Both the position numbers and the translations under genes were made by a program. A stretch of 64,000 bases of DNA. It comes from Bacteroidota bacterium (GTDB lineage Bacteria > Bacteroidota > Bacteroidia > Chitinophagales > Chitinophagaceae). The DNA lies in the NCBI GenBank assembly GCA_016715505.1, contig JADJZY010000012.1, forward strand, positions 1-64,000. The letters are read 5' to 3'. The notes under the pieces were generated by a model. The model saw only the letters and a list, made by a program, of their open reading frames with translations, was not told the DNA's origin and did no database searches. Below, piece by piece: positions 31,401 to 41,482 of the stretch (positions within the stretch are counted from its first letter, which is position 1; the number at the start of each line of letters is the position of its first letter).

Positions 31401-34389
31401 GGTTCTGTCACCAACACTACAGGTGTTTTTAACAATCTGTCTTCTGCCGCGTATACTGTGATTGCAACGGATTTAAACGGCTGTAGCAATTCGACTATTG
31501 TAAATGTGACTCAACCGGTTTCTATGCAATGGTCTTCAGTGACTCCGCAAATGGTTAACTGTTTTGGTCAAAATGATGGTTCGATCATATCAACTGCTTC
31601 AGGCGGAACAGGCGTACTCTCTTATCAAATACTGCCGGGTTCTTTTTCAAATACGACTGGAACATTTAATAATCTCACGGCCGGCATTTATTCCATAACT
31701 GCTACGGATGTGAATCTTTGTTTTATTTCGACGACCGTTAGCATTAGCGAACCATTGCCATTACAAATCATCAACATAACCCAAACACCATTAAGTTGTG
31801 TGCCGGGTAATGATGCAAGTATTTCGGTGACTGCCAATGGAGGAACTCAACCTTTTGATTATTCTGCCGGGGGGGCTATGCAATCGGCTAATACCATTAC
31901 CGGATTAGGGGCCGCCACTTATACCGTTGTTGTTGTAGATGCCAATGGATGCTCAGCCAGTTCTTTAACGACCATTAACCCAGCTCCATCTCTGAATTGG
32001 AACACCTTGAATACCAGCAACATCACTTGTTTTGGATTAACCAATGGGCAAATTTCATTAACTGCAAGTGCGGGAACCGGAGTTATAAATTATGGATTAA
32101 ACCCGGGCTCAGTTTCCAATGGAAGTGGCTTATTTAATGGATTATCTTCAGGAAATTATACCATTCAGGCGACCGATGCTTTGGGATGCACGATATCTTC
32201 AGTCGTAGGGTTGACTCAGCCAACTTTGCTCCAATTTACATCCGGTAGTTCCACCCCCGCTACTTGTCAGGGGGTATCCAATGGAACCATCAATGTTACA
32301 TCTTCCGGTGGAACAGGTAGTATCAATTTTGTTTTAACGCCAACAGGTTTCACAAATACCAACGGACAATTCAATGGCTTATCCGCCGGAACTTATACTG
32401 TACAAGCAACAGATGCCAACTCTTGCACGGCCATCACCACAGTCATCATTAGTCAACCTTTGGGGATACAGTGGGTGTCAAATAATTCGGCGATGGTTAG
32501 TTGTTTCGCAGGCAATAATGCTTGGTGGAATCTTCAAGCTTCAGGAGGTAGTGGCACGATGAATTATACTTTACAACCGGGAGCAATTACTAATCAAACC
32601 GGTCAATTTAGCAATTTAACGGCGGGTGTATTTACCGTAACTGCAGTGGATGCCAATCAATGTAATACGACGGCAACAATCAATATCACTCAGCCAGCAG
32701 CTCTCAATGTCAACAGTGCCATTGCAACTCAGGCAAGCTGTGTGCCGGGTAATGATGCCGTCATTACAATCGGTATTTCTGGTGGAACGCCAACATACCA
32801 ATATGCCATCAATGGAGGTTCCTCACAATCATCCAATCAATTTCCGAATTTAAGTCCGGGACAATACACGATTACTGCTACAGATCTCAATAGTTGCAGT
32901 ATATCTACAGTAGTTGTGGCGCAAGCGCCGGTTGTCTTAAATTGGACCAATTCGGTAAGTACTCCTGTTTCATGTTCCGGATCTTCGGATGGTGATATTA
33001 GCGTTTTAATCAGCAATAATAATGGGGGTTTACTATATGTACTCAATGCCGGATTACAACAAAATTCAAGTGGGAACTTTAAGAGCCGGATTGTATACGG
33101 TTGTAGCAACAGATGTACTCAATTGTAGCCTTTCTACAACATTACAAGTGGGAAGTCCTTTGCCGGTACAAGTCAATAGTTTTACAAAAGCAGATCCATC
33201 TTGTTTTGGCGACAACAACGGCTCCGCCCAAATCATCGCAACAGGTGGAACCGGATCATTCTTGTATCAAATTCAACCGGGAAATATGACAACCAGTTCG
33301 GGCATCTTTAATGCCTTGGGTGCGAATAATTATACCATCACTGCCACCGATATCAATGGTTGTTCCGTGAGTACATTGTTTAGTTTAATGCAACCCCAAC
33401 AATTATTAATTAATGCTGTGGTCACAAAAGAAACCGGTTGTGTGCCCAATAATTCCGGGTCTATCAGTGTCTATGCTTCCGGTGGTTCAGGTGCGCTAAC
33501 CTATAGTATTGGATCGACATTTGGGGTATCTGCTTCTTTTAGCAATTTGATTGCTGCGCCTTATGTAGTGGTAGTAAAAGATGCAAACGGTTGTACAGTG
33601 AGTTCTTCGGCTGTAGTCAACCAAACGGCATCGCCCACATTCTCCTTCGTGAATCATGAAGATTTATTGTGTCATTCAGACAATTCAGGAAGTTTACAAG
33701 CGTATGCAACCGGTCCTGCTCAAATCATCAACTATAATCTTCAGCCCGGTAACCGCGATACTTTAACACCTTCATTTGTCAACCTGCCTGCCGCAAATTA
33801 TGTGGTGACCGTAACTGATGTGAATGGTTGTACCTCCACAACCAACATCAATGTACTAAATCCTGAAGCCTTGAGTTTTAGTCAGTTTGATGTAATCCAT
33901 CCAAATTGCGCCGATGCTCAAAGTGGTCAGATTTTGTCGGAGGTTGTCGGAGGTACCGGAAATATCGAATATACCTTATGGCCAGGAAGTCAAACCAATA
34001 GTTTTGGTGATTATACCTTATTAAATCCTAAATTATACACCATTGTTGCAAAGGATGCCAATGGATGTAGTATCAGTCGCCTGGAAACATTGGTTCAGGA
34101 AAATTGCTGCGATAATATTTTTGTGCCGAATGCTTTTTCGCCAAATAACGATGCTTTGAATGATGAGTTCCGAATGGTGAATGCCTATGGAATAGATCTC
34201 AAAAAATTTGTGGTGATGAATCGATGGGGAAATGTGGTTTTTGAATCAACGAACCCGCAAATTGGATGGAATGGACGACATGATGGTGAATTATGCGAAG
34301 TGGGTAATTACTATTATCTGATTCAGTACGTTTGTCCGGAAACCAAAAAGGAATACCTCCTCAAAGGTGATTTGATGCTGATGAGATAG
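28468..34389 (+). CDS. Giant SprB-repeat adhesin 3, choice-of-anchor L / CHU_C (two frameshifts)
   Basis: One gene of about 1,970 codons in three frames. Shift 1: seven T at 28506-28512; an eighth T joins MKSFLSYVLFIAAFF to SSASTFAQ, a complete signal peptide. The main frame runs to 33128. Shift 2 lies near 33080-33090, where NSSGNF loses register and LRAGLYTVVATD resumes in the frame ending 34389; a 5-base loss or 1-base gain would explain it. Domains: choice-of-anchor L (FRFGSEEYTTY-like block and FFISGPGYAVPT), Calx-beta-like (PGIDYTGFPATVTIP, AEGLETIDIQV), Ig-like (TFTWSGGTIPASG), 18 SprB-type units, then CHU_C (PNAFSPNNDALNDEF, MNRWGNVVFE). A paralogue of adhesin 1 with half the repeats; T9SS type B substrate. 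Confidence 0.88.
29871..34077 (+). repeat. 18 SprB-type repeats in adhesin 3
   Basis: Eighteen units by conserved ends. The C-x-P subtype is at units 5, 9, 13 and 16 (Cys codons 30858, 31797, 32739, 33439; spacing 939, 942, 700 bp). The 14-mer TGTGTGCCGGGTAA is identical at 30858, 31797, 32739 and at 8035 in adhesin 1. Confidence 0.82.
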
Positions 34390-34435
34390 GGACAGCTGGG
34401 TAAACTTCGTCGGATTTGTTTACCTTTACGCCCTT

Positions 34436-35413
34436 ATGAAAAGAGTTTATAACAATATTGTTGAAGCCATTGGTAATACCCCTTTGGTGAAGTTAAACAG
34501 CATCACCAAGGATTTTCCTTGCCCGGTTTATGCCAAAGTGGAATATTTTAATCCCGGAAATAGCATCAAAGATCGCATCGCTTTAAAGTTGATTGAGGAT
34601 GCTGAAAAGAGTGGGAAATTAAAACCCGGAGGAACTATTGTTGAATGTACAAGTGGGAATACCGGCATGGGACTCGCTCTTGTCGCTTTAACCAAGGGAT
34701 ACAAATGTGTATTTACCATGGCCGATAAAATGAGTAAGGAAAAGGTGGATATCCTTCGTGCGATGGGCGCTGAAGTGCATGTTTGTCCGACAGATGTGGC
34801 ACCCGAAGACCCTCGATCCTATTATTCTGTGGCCGCTCGAATTGCAAAGGAAAGAGATGGTTGGAATCCCGATCAATACAATAATTTATCCAATCGTGAA
34901 GCGCATTATGCCTCAACCGGTCCTGAAATTTGGGATCAAACCGATGGTAAAATTACCCATTATGTGGCTTCCACAGGAACTGGTGGTACACTCATTGGAA
35001 CCGGAAAATACCTGAAAGATCAAAACCCGAATGTACAGGTGATAGGAGTGGATCCGGATGGTTCAATATTAAAACATTGGTTCGAAACCGGTGAGGTAAA
35101 ACCTGAGTTGGCTCGCGTATATGCGGTAGAAGGGATGGGTGAAGATTTTATTCCGGACAATTATGATCGCGAAGTCATTAATCACCTCGAAATGATTGAA
35201 GACAAGGAATCATTGCTCATGTGCCGACGATTGGCTAAAGAAGAAGGTCTCCTTTGCGGTTCTTCTGCAGGTGCCGCTGTTCAGGCTGTGGTACAAATGA
35301 AAGATCGTTTTAAGGAAGGAGATATGGTAGTTGTAATACTTCATGATCATGGTAGTCGTTATATGGGTAAAATATACAACGATGACTGGATGAGAGAAAA
35401 AGGATTTCTATAA
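34436..35413 (+). CDS. PLP-dependent cystathionine beta-synthase / cysteine synthase-like enzyme
   Basis: 325 residues, fold type II PLP enzyme. The PLP lysine is in FNPGNSIKDRIALK (about residue 44), the phosphate-binding/Asn loop in ECTSGNTGMGLALVAL, the glycine loop in VASTGTGGTLIGTGKYLK, and the C-terminal part in LLCGSSAGAAVQAVV. The sequence around DRIALKLIEDAEKSGKLKPG and SNREAHYASTGPEIW is closer to cystathionine beta-synthase catalytic cores than to CysK, but no CBS regulatory domains follow. It condenses serine or O-acetylserine with homocysteine or sulfide; the substrate is inferred only. A near-consensus -7 element (TACCTTTA, 34421-34428) is 7 bases upstream. Confidence 0.92.
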   Translation: MKRVYNNIVEAIGNTPLVKLNSITKDFPCPVYAKVEYFNPGNSIKDRIALKLIEDAEKSGKLKPGGTIVECTSGNTGMGLALVALTKGYKCVFTMADKMSKEKVDILRAMGAEVHVCPTDVAPEDPRSYYSVAARIAKERDGWNPDQYNNLSNREAHYASTGPEIWDQTDGKITHYVASTGTGGTLIGTGKYLKDQNPNVQVIGVDPDGSILKHWFETGEVKPELARVYAVEGMGEDFIPDNYDREVINHLEMIEDKESLLMCRRLAKEEGLLCGSSAGAAVQAVVQMKDRFKEGDMVVVILHDHGSRYMGKIYNDDWMREKGFL

Positions 35414-35461
35414 TTCAAAGAACATCATTCTTCAAATTCACGACCCATTTCTTATTATAAA

Positions 35462-36345
35462 ATGAAAAAAATATTATCCATTTTGTTGTTGATCACGTTG
35501 GCGATTCCCGGTTTCGCCCAGGAGAAGATCAATGAAATTATTTTGGAAAGAACGCCGTGTTTTGGAAAATGCGCGACGTATAAAATTCGCCTTTTTCGGG
35601 ATGGAAGGGTATATTATACCGGAATTAAAAATGCCGTTCGTTTAGGCGTTTACTCTTCCAAAATACCTCCCAAAACTTTATCATCGATATTTCGAAAAAT
35701 AGATCAGGTCAAGTGGGCTGATATGCAGGATAGATATAAAACCAAAGCTCGTGATCTTTCTCATTTGAATTTGACTGTTTTTGGTAAGGCGCAGTTGTTT
35801 AAGAAAATATTGGAGGCCGAAAACGGACCGATTGAATTACAAAATATTGGAAAACAATTGGATGCAGCAATCAAAAATCTGAAATGGAAAAAAATCAAAT
35901 TTGAAATCCCACCCACAGCCGTCGTCTATGAGTCTCAAGGTAGTGAATTATTAGACGCTTCAGAAATCAGAGGTACTCCAGACGATAGTGTAACGCCGTA
36001 TTCGGTTTCATCTCCAGCCGAAAATCAGGAAGAAATAGTCAATTTTCCCGAAGTGATGCCTGAATTTCCTGGAGGTACTGATGCCCTGATGAGTTTTTTA
36101 ACGAAAAATATACGATATCCTGAAGACGCCCGTGAAATGGGCATTCAAGGTAAGGTGATCTGCAAATTTGTGGTTGAGCCAAACGGTGAAGTCACCAATA
36201 TTTCCATTCTCAGAGGCGTGCATCCTTCTTGTGATCAGGAAGCCATTCGGGTATTGAAAAAATGCCGGTATGGAAACCGGGCATGCAATACGGGCGCAAG
36301 GTTCGGGTTTATTATAACCTGCCTATCGTGTTTCAACTGGGTTAG
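35462..36345 (+). CDS. DUF6438 and TonB C-terminal domain protein (frameshifted)
   Basis: About 294 residues when the frame is restored. Signal peptide MKKILSILLLITLAIPGFAQ. Residues about 25-140 match DUF6438 (ERTPCFGKCATYKIRLFRDG, GVYSSKIPPKTLSSIFRKI). A linker leads to a TonB C-terminal (energy-transducer) domain from about 195: MPEFPGGTDALMSFLTKNI, YPEDAREMGIQGKVICKFVV. A run of six A at 36257-36262 needs a seventh; the protein then continues MPVWKPGMQYGRKVRVYYN and ends FQLG at 36345, the normal ending of this family. As sequenced it reads on falsely to 36430. Such signal-peptide TonB-domain proteins are common in Bacteroidota; role unclear. Confidence 0.88.
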
Positions 36346-36458
36346 TCAAAAAAAAGCAGAATTAGACCTGTTTTTCAAAGTCCACTTGATTTCATTCTTC
36401 TTTCCAAACCTTATCTTAGCGCTTCGGTGAAAAAGACCGTTTCACCAACACTAATGAT

Positions 36459-39400
36459 ATGGATATGACAAAAAATAAATTCTTCCTGTTCTTATTGCTT
36501 TTCTTGATTCATGTGTCGCAGGCATTTGCGCAAACAGATAATGCTTATCGAAATGCCCTGAATCCTCACTATTGGAAAAACCGAAAACCACATGCCGGTT
36601 ATTGGCAGCAAGATGTCGCGTATAAGATTGAAGCAAGTATCAATGAACGAACCAATGTGATAGAGGCAACCGAAGAATTAACTTATTGGAATAATTCTCC
36701 TCATACCCTGGATGTTGTTTATTTCCATCTTTATCAAAACGCCTTTACGAAAGGTTCTTATCTCGAAGAATTACATCGGGTCAATGACCAGAAAATTCGG
36801 CGCATGGGCAAGTATCAGCAGCAAGGACTTGGAACCCTTGTTGAGCAATTAAAAGTAGATGGCATTATTTGTAAAACATCCTTGGATAATACGATTCTGA
36901 AAGTGTATCTCCCCAAACCACTTCAACCCGGTTCATCGGTGAAGTTTACCATGAATTTTGCTACCTTCTTTGATTCCGGAGATTTTCGCCGTAGAATGTC
37001 TGTATATAATTCCTGGGGATTCAGGCATTTTAATGGCGTGCATTGGTATCCGCGAATTGCCGTATTTGATGGTAAAAAAGGCTGGGATACTGATCAACAT
37101 TTAAATAAAGAATTGTATGGCGACTATGGTCTCTTTGATGTTAAACTCACCTTTGCTTCCAATTATATTGTTGAAGCAACTGGGGCCATTCAAAATGAAG
37201 AAGTACTTCCGGCTGAATTACGTGCAAAATTAGATATCAAAAATTTCGCCAATAAACCTTTTGGTCAGGCACCTTCAATGATCATTCCTTATGATAGTAG
37301 TCAACGTAAAACCTGGCATTTTATCGCTAACAATGTGCATGATTTTGCATTTACCGCCGATCCTCATTATCGGATAGGTGAAACAAAATGGAATGGTATC
37401 CGTTGCATTGCTGTAGCGCTCGAGCCGCATGCCAGTCGCTGGCAGAATGCTTCAGATTATGTGGCTAAAATCATCAAGACCTTCTCTGAAGATTTTGGCA
37501 TGTATGAATATCCGAAAATGGTTGCGGCTGATGCCAATGATGGAATGGAATATCCCATGCTCACGCTCGATAGTGGCAATGACCCTGATTTTCATGGTTT
37601 GCTGGTGCATGAAATCGGACATAACTGGTTTTATGGAATGATTGGAAATAATGAAACTTACCGGGCGGCGCTTGATGAAGGGTTCACCCAATTTTTAACG
37701 GCATGGGGCCTTCAAAAAATTGACGGCGATACCATGATTGAAACGCCGGAAAAAAATAAATACAAACGCAAACACCGCGAACCTAAACTGGTAAAAGACC
37801 GAAATGTATATAACCGCTATATGTTTGATGCCATGCGCGATCAGGATAAAGCATTGAACACCCATTCCAACGATTTTCATTCGGCCCTGGGGCACGAAAA
37901 TGGATACAGCAATGTTTATCATAAAACCGCAACCATGTTGTATAACCTGCAATATGTATTGGGTGATTCATTGTTTCAGAATGCCATGAAACATTATGTG
38001 GCCAAATGGAAATTTGCACATCCTTATTTTGAAGATTTTACAAGCAGTATCATGGAGTATGTTGGTCAGGATCTTTCGTGGTTTTTTGATCAATGGCTGG
38101 AAACGACCAAGCATACCGACTATGGTATACGTTCGGTTAAAAAGGGATTGGCCAGAGATCAATACCTGATTCGCTTTAAACGCTATGGTGAAATGCAAAT
38201 GCCTATCGACTTTACCGTTCAGGCAAAAAATGGAAAGTCCTATCATTATCACATTCCGAATAAGTATTTTATTAAAAAAACCAATGCCAAAGTGTTGCCC
38301 ATGTGGTATGGCTGGGATTTACTCTATCCCGAATACACTGCCAAACTCAACATACCTTCAGGAATAAAAGATGTCATCATTGATACCAGTAATCGCCTGG
38401 CAGATATTGATATGATGGATAATTATAAAAGGCCGGGCATGAAATTATCGCCTCTTAGCCGTACTTTGAAATTCGAACATTACATTGCCAATACGCCGTC
38501 ATGGAAAAAATACCACATGTTTTACCGACCCGATTTTTGGTGGAATGCGGTGGACGGGATCAAAGCCGGCATTCATTTCGATGGTTCTTTTATGAACTAT
38601 TTGCGAAAATTACATGGAACAGTTTGGTTCAATACCCGGGTGTTTTCTTATACTCAATACCGACCTTTTGAAGGTCAAGGTTGGTTTGACGATCGTTCAC
38701 CTATTGATTATACCCTTCGTTATGACAATGTATTCAAAAAAATCAGTCATAAAATCGGCTGGGGAATTGATAGCAGATATATCGATGGATTTGCACGACA
38801 TAGCATTTATACTTCTTATAAAATCAATGATCAGTCGCAGTTTAAAATGCAGGCAGTTACGCAATTCAGAAAACGTGAATTGAACCGCGATTATTTACTC
38901 TTCCCCGATGAATGGTCATCGTTTACAACGGCCGGTAAATTAAATTCTAAACAAAATGCCTTTGTGCAACTATTCTTCGACCATCGTTATAAATGTATGG
39001 GCGGAAATGGATTATTGCGCATGCAGTTGCGAACACCTCTCACTTATAATTACGCGTTTTTACAGGGTGAAGTGGTGCAAAATAATACCTGGCGAAAACT
39101 GGATTTTAAAACTCGTCTTTTTGCGCGATACGGCATTGGCAACGATTTGCCACAAGAAAGTGTACTCTTTATGCAAGGAGCCAATCCGGAAGAAATGATG
39201 GAAAGTAAATGGGTACGTTCACAAGGAATTGCACCCCGTGATTTAAGTGGGATGTCTAAAACAGATTTTTCCAACATCCACATGGGCGGTGGCTTGAACT
39301 TAAGAGGCTATACCGGGTATTATGCCATTGATGAGGATGAAGATGGAAATCTGTTTCTGAATTATAAGGGCAAGAGTGGTGCAGCCGTGAATATGGAAAT

Positions 39401-39806
39401 TGATTTCGATCGTTTGTTTCGTATCCGACCCAAATATATCCGCGATTATTTTCACCTCGATGCTTATTTATTCGGAGATGCCGGTTTGATGAGTCGGTCC
39501 AGATTAAATCCTGCCAATATCAGCCAGATGAATCCGGTGAATGAGTGGAGTAAAATTCGAATGGATGCCGGTGTGGGTTTTGCATTAACCTTGAAGAAAT
39601 TTGGTCCTCTGGAAAAAGTTGAACCATTTACCATTCGATTTGATATGCCATTTTTTCTCTCTGCTCCTCCTGCCGCCAAATCCGATTTTCTGGCATGGCG
39701 CTGGGTAGTAGGTATCGGGCGTAGTTTGGTAGGTGGGGGGCGGGCCCCCCGCCCGCGGGGGCGTGCAGCCGCCGGGGCCCCCTTTGAAAAGCGAAATTCA
39801 CACTAG
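36459..39806 (+). CDS. M1-family metallopeptidase with long C-terminal beta region
   Basis: 1,115 residues as read (start at 36459 or at the second ATG, 36465). Signal peptide ends SQAFAQ. An N-terminal beta domain (NVIEATEELTYWNNSPHTLD) precedes the gluzincin active site HEIGHNWFYGMIGNNE, with the third ligand Glu in DEGFTQFLTAW; ANDGMEYPMLTL replaces the usual GAMEN exopeptidase motif. The C-terminal ~450 residues are beta-rich and end like an outer-membrane-type protein (AWRWVVGIGRSL). The last ~24 residues (RAPRPRGRAAAGAPFEKRNS) are translated from an extreme GC-rich tract, so the natural stop is probably lost or displaced. Probably a periplasmic or surface aminopeptidase. Confidence 0.9.
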   Translation: MDMTKNKFFLFLLLFLIHVSQAFAQTDNAYRNALNPHYWKNRKPHAGYWQQDVAYKIEASINERTNVIEATEELTYWNNSPHTLDVVYFHLYQNAFTKGSYLEELHRVNDQKIRRMGKYQQQGLGTLVEQLKVDGIICKTSLDNTILKVYLPKPLQPGSSVKFTMNFATFFDSGDFRRRMSVYNSWGFRHFNGVHWYPRIAVFDGKKGWDTDQHLNKELYGDYGLFDVKLTFASNYIVEATGAIQNEEVLPAELRAKLDIKNFANKPFGQAPSMIIPYDSSQRKTWHFIANNVHDFAFTADPHYRIGETKWNGIRCIAVALEPHASRWQNASDYVAKIIKTFSEDFGMYEYPKMVAADANDGMEYPMLTLDSGNDPDFHGLLVHEIGHNWFYGMIGNNETYRAALDEGFTQFLTAWGLQKIDGDTMIETPEKNKYKRKHREPKLVKDRNVYNRYMFDAMRDQDKALNTHSNDFHSALGHENGYSNVYHKTATMLYNLQYVLGDSLFQNAMKHYVAKWKFAHPYFEDFTSSIMEYVGQDLSWFFDQWLETTKHTDYGIRSVKKGLARDQYLIRFKRYGEMQMPIDFTVQAKNGKSYHYHIPNKYFIKKTNAKVLPMWYGWDLLYPEYTAKLNIPSGIKDVIIDTSNRLADIDMMDNYKRPGMKLSPLSRTLKFEHYIANTPSWKKYHMFYRPDFWWNAVDGIKAGIHFDGSFMNYLRKLHGTVWFNTRVFSYTQYRPFEGQGWFDDRSPIDYTLRYDNVFKKISHKIGWGIDSRYIDGFARHSIYTSYKINDQSQFKMQAVTQFRKRELNRDYLLFPDEWSSFTTAGKLNSKQNAFVQLFFDHRYKCMGGNGLLRMQLRTPLTYNYAFLQGEVVQNNTWRKLDFKTRLFARYGIGNDLPQESVLFMQGANPEEMMESKWVRSQGIAPRDLSGMSKTDFSNIHMGGGLNLRGYTGYYAIDEDEDGNLFLNYKGKSGAAVNMEIDFDRLFRIRPKYIRDYFHLDAYLFGDAGLMSRSRLNPANISQMNPVNEWSKIRMDAGVGFALTLKKFGPLEKVEPFTIRFDMPFFLSAPPAAKSDFLAWRWVVGIGRSLVGGGRAPRPRGRAAAGAPFEKRNSH
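39732..39782. repeat. Extreme GC-rich palindromic tract at the 3' end of the peptidase gene
   Basis: 48 of 51 bases are G or C in an otherwise AT-rich region. GGGGGG (39735-39740) can pair with CCCCCC (39745-39750), and a further GGGG-CCCC block ends it. It looks like a dispersed intergenic repeat or an assembly junction; it supplies the false C-terminus of the peptidase. Confidence 0.6.
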
Positions 39807-39880
39807 AATGTAATGATACAACTACTTTCACGTTAAACAGCAGCCCCTAGGTAGGATTTATTAAATTTAAACCAGCTCCC

Positions 39881-41482
39881 ATGAAACAGATTCTGTATTT
39901 AATGCTAGGCGTGCTCTGATCACTTCGGGCTCAGTTAAGTGCAACGGATAGTATTTTTTTTCAAAGCATATTTACTTATCAGCGTTATGTAGATGACAAT
40001 ATCATGCCCGGTAATTGGTATCATTTTCCACCCATGGGTTCAGTGCAACAACATCTGCTTACCATCGATACCCAATTCGTTTTTGCACGTCAGGATTTGG
40101 ATTCAATCTCCGGATTAACTGTTGCCGATACCATTCATTATGATACACTGGTCAACAATTCCATGGCCCTCTATCCCAATAATTATCCGCAGCAAAATCA
40201 AATGGTCTTATTGCCATACAGCTTTAAAAATCATTCGGCCCTGGCTTATGGATTTTTATTTCCCGATACCTTGCAGCCATCCTGCAGATATGCGTTTTTA
40301 ATGGTACCCGGCACCGGCGAAAATATGTCCTATGCGATTGTCAACGGATGGGGGTATCACAATACCTTGTGTCAGATGGTGGCAAATTGCAGGAAGTTTG
40401 GCGATGTATATACTTTCATCAAACCCAACGAAGAATCCAGGGCCATTAATTGGAATGGACATAAACTCAATGAATATATCGTCAATTATTTGATTACACA
40501 AAACCGGCGTTATGGGATTAATTATCTCATCGAAATGATCGCCTGGGTGAAATACCTCAAAAAAAATTACGACAAAGTATTTTTATTTGGCTTATCCGAA
40601 GGTGGATATGCATCCTTGTTGTGTACCTTGTTCGAACAGCCGGATGCCGCACTGATCTCAGGCGGATATTCCATTTTATTTGATAGTACTTATGCTGAAA
40701 AAGATATTTTACGTACCCGTTTCGACTCTCTGGTTGATTATTACGACAGAGCTTATGTCAAGGATAAAATTCAAAATAGTTCAACCCATTATTTATTTAC
40801 ATATGGCGATAATGATCCCGTGTTGACCATGGATCCTGAGCATGATTTTCATTTCACACAGAATTATTTCAACGGAGCAGGGCAGTGCAGTTTTTTCTAT
40901 GACTTTCAAGACCATACCTTCCCGCCATGTTCCACCATTGATACTTTTGTGCAACGAATCACTTCATCACCTTTGGCTAAATTCTATGTGACAGATACGA
41001 TATTCAATGACTCCTTAAAAGCATCAGTCGCATTTTGCCGACCGGGAAATTATTCTTTCGATTTATTTCTCAACAATCAATGGGTTCAGAACTTTTCTAA
41101 TATTACTGATACCTTGCAATTTTTTTTGGTGGATAGTGGTATGTATTCTGTGAGAAATGTGAAAGATAGTAGCCAATGGAATGGACAATGTCATGATTCC
41201 ATCTGGTTCAATAAAATGCCGATTGTTATCCCCAATCATTTACATGAAACCACAGAGCCCATGGTTCGATTAAATAATCCTTTTCAACATGAACTCATGC
41301 TGGACTTGCCTTTTCCTGCTGAAGCCATTGTACTGGATTTGTTTGGTAAACCAATTTGGCAACAATCACTGGGGAAAGGCCCAAGCAAAATCCCAACTGC
41401 TGAATGGCCAAGTTCCATTTATTTTCTATTGTTGGATGAAGGCAATGGGAAACGACATCGTTTTAAGTTACTTCATCATTGA
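39881..41482 (+). pseudogene. Secreted alpha/beta hydrolase with T9SS tail; in-frame TGA in signal peptide
   Basis: The frame from ATG 39881 encodes MKQILYLMLGVL, then TGA (39917-39919), then SLRAQLSATDSIFF and on without another stop to 41482. With Trp (TGG) in place of TGA this is a full signal peptide ending RAQ. The next in-frame ATG at 40004 would lack any signal. The body has an alpha/beta-hydrolase nucleophile elbow VFLFGLSEGGYASLL, a candidate acid in FTYGDNDPVL and His in FQDHTFPPC. The last ~75 residues (NPFQHELMLDLPFPAEAIVL) form a type A T9SS sorting domain. The rest is intact, so the stop is either a recent mutation or a base error. Substrate unknown. Confidence 0.72.

Noticed and set aside
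39917..39919. TGA read as tryptophan or selenocysteine (recoding)
   Set aside because: carA and folD in this window end in TGA stops, and a Trp or Sec within a signal peptide has no rationale; a base change is more likely.
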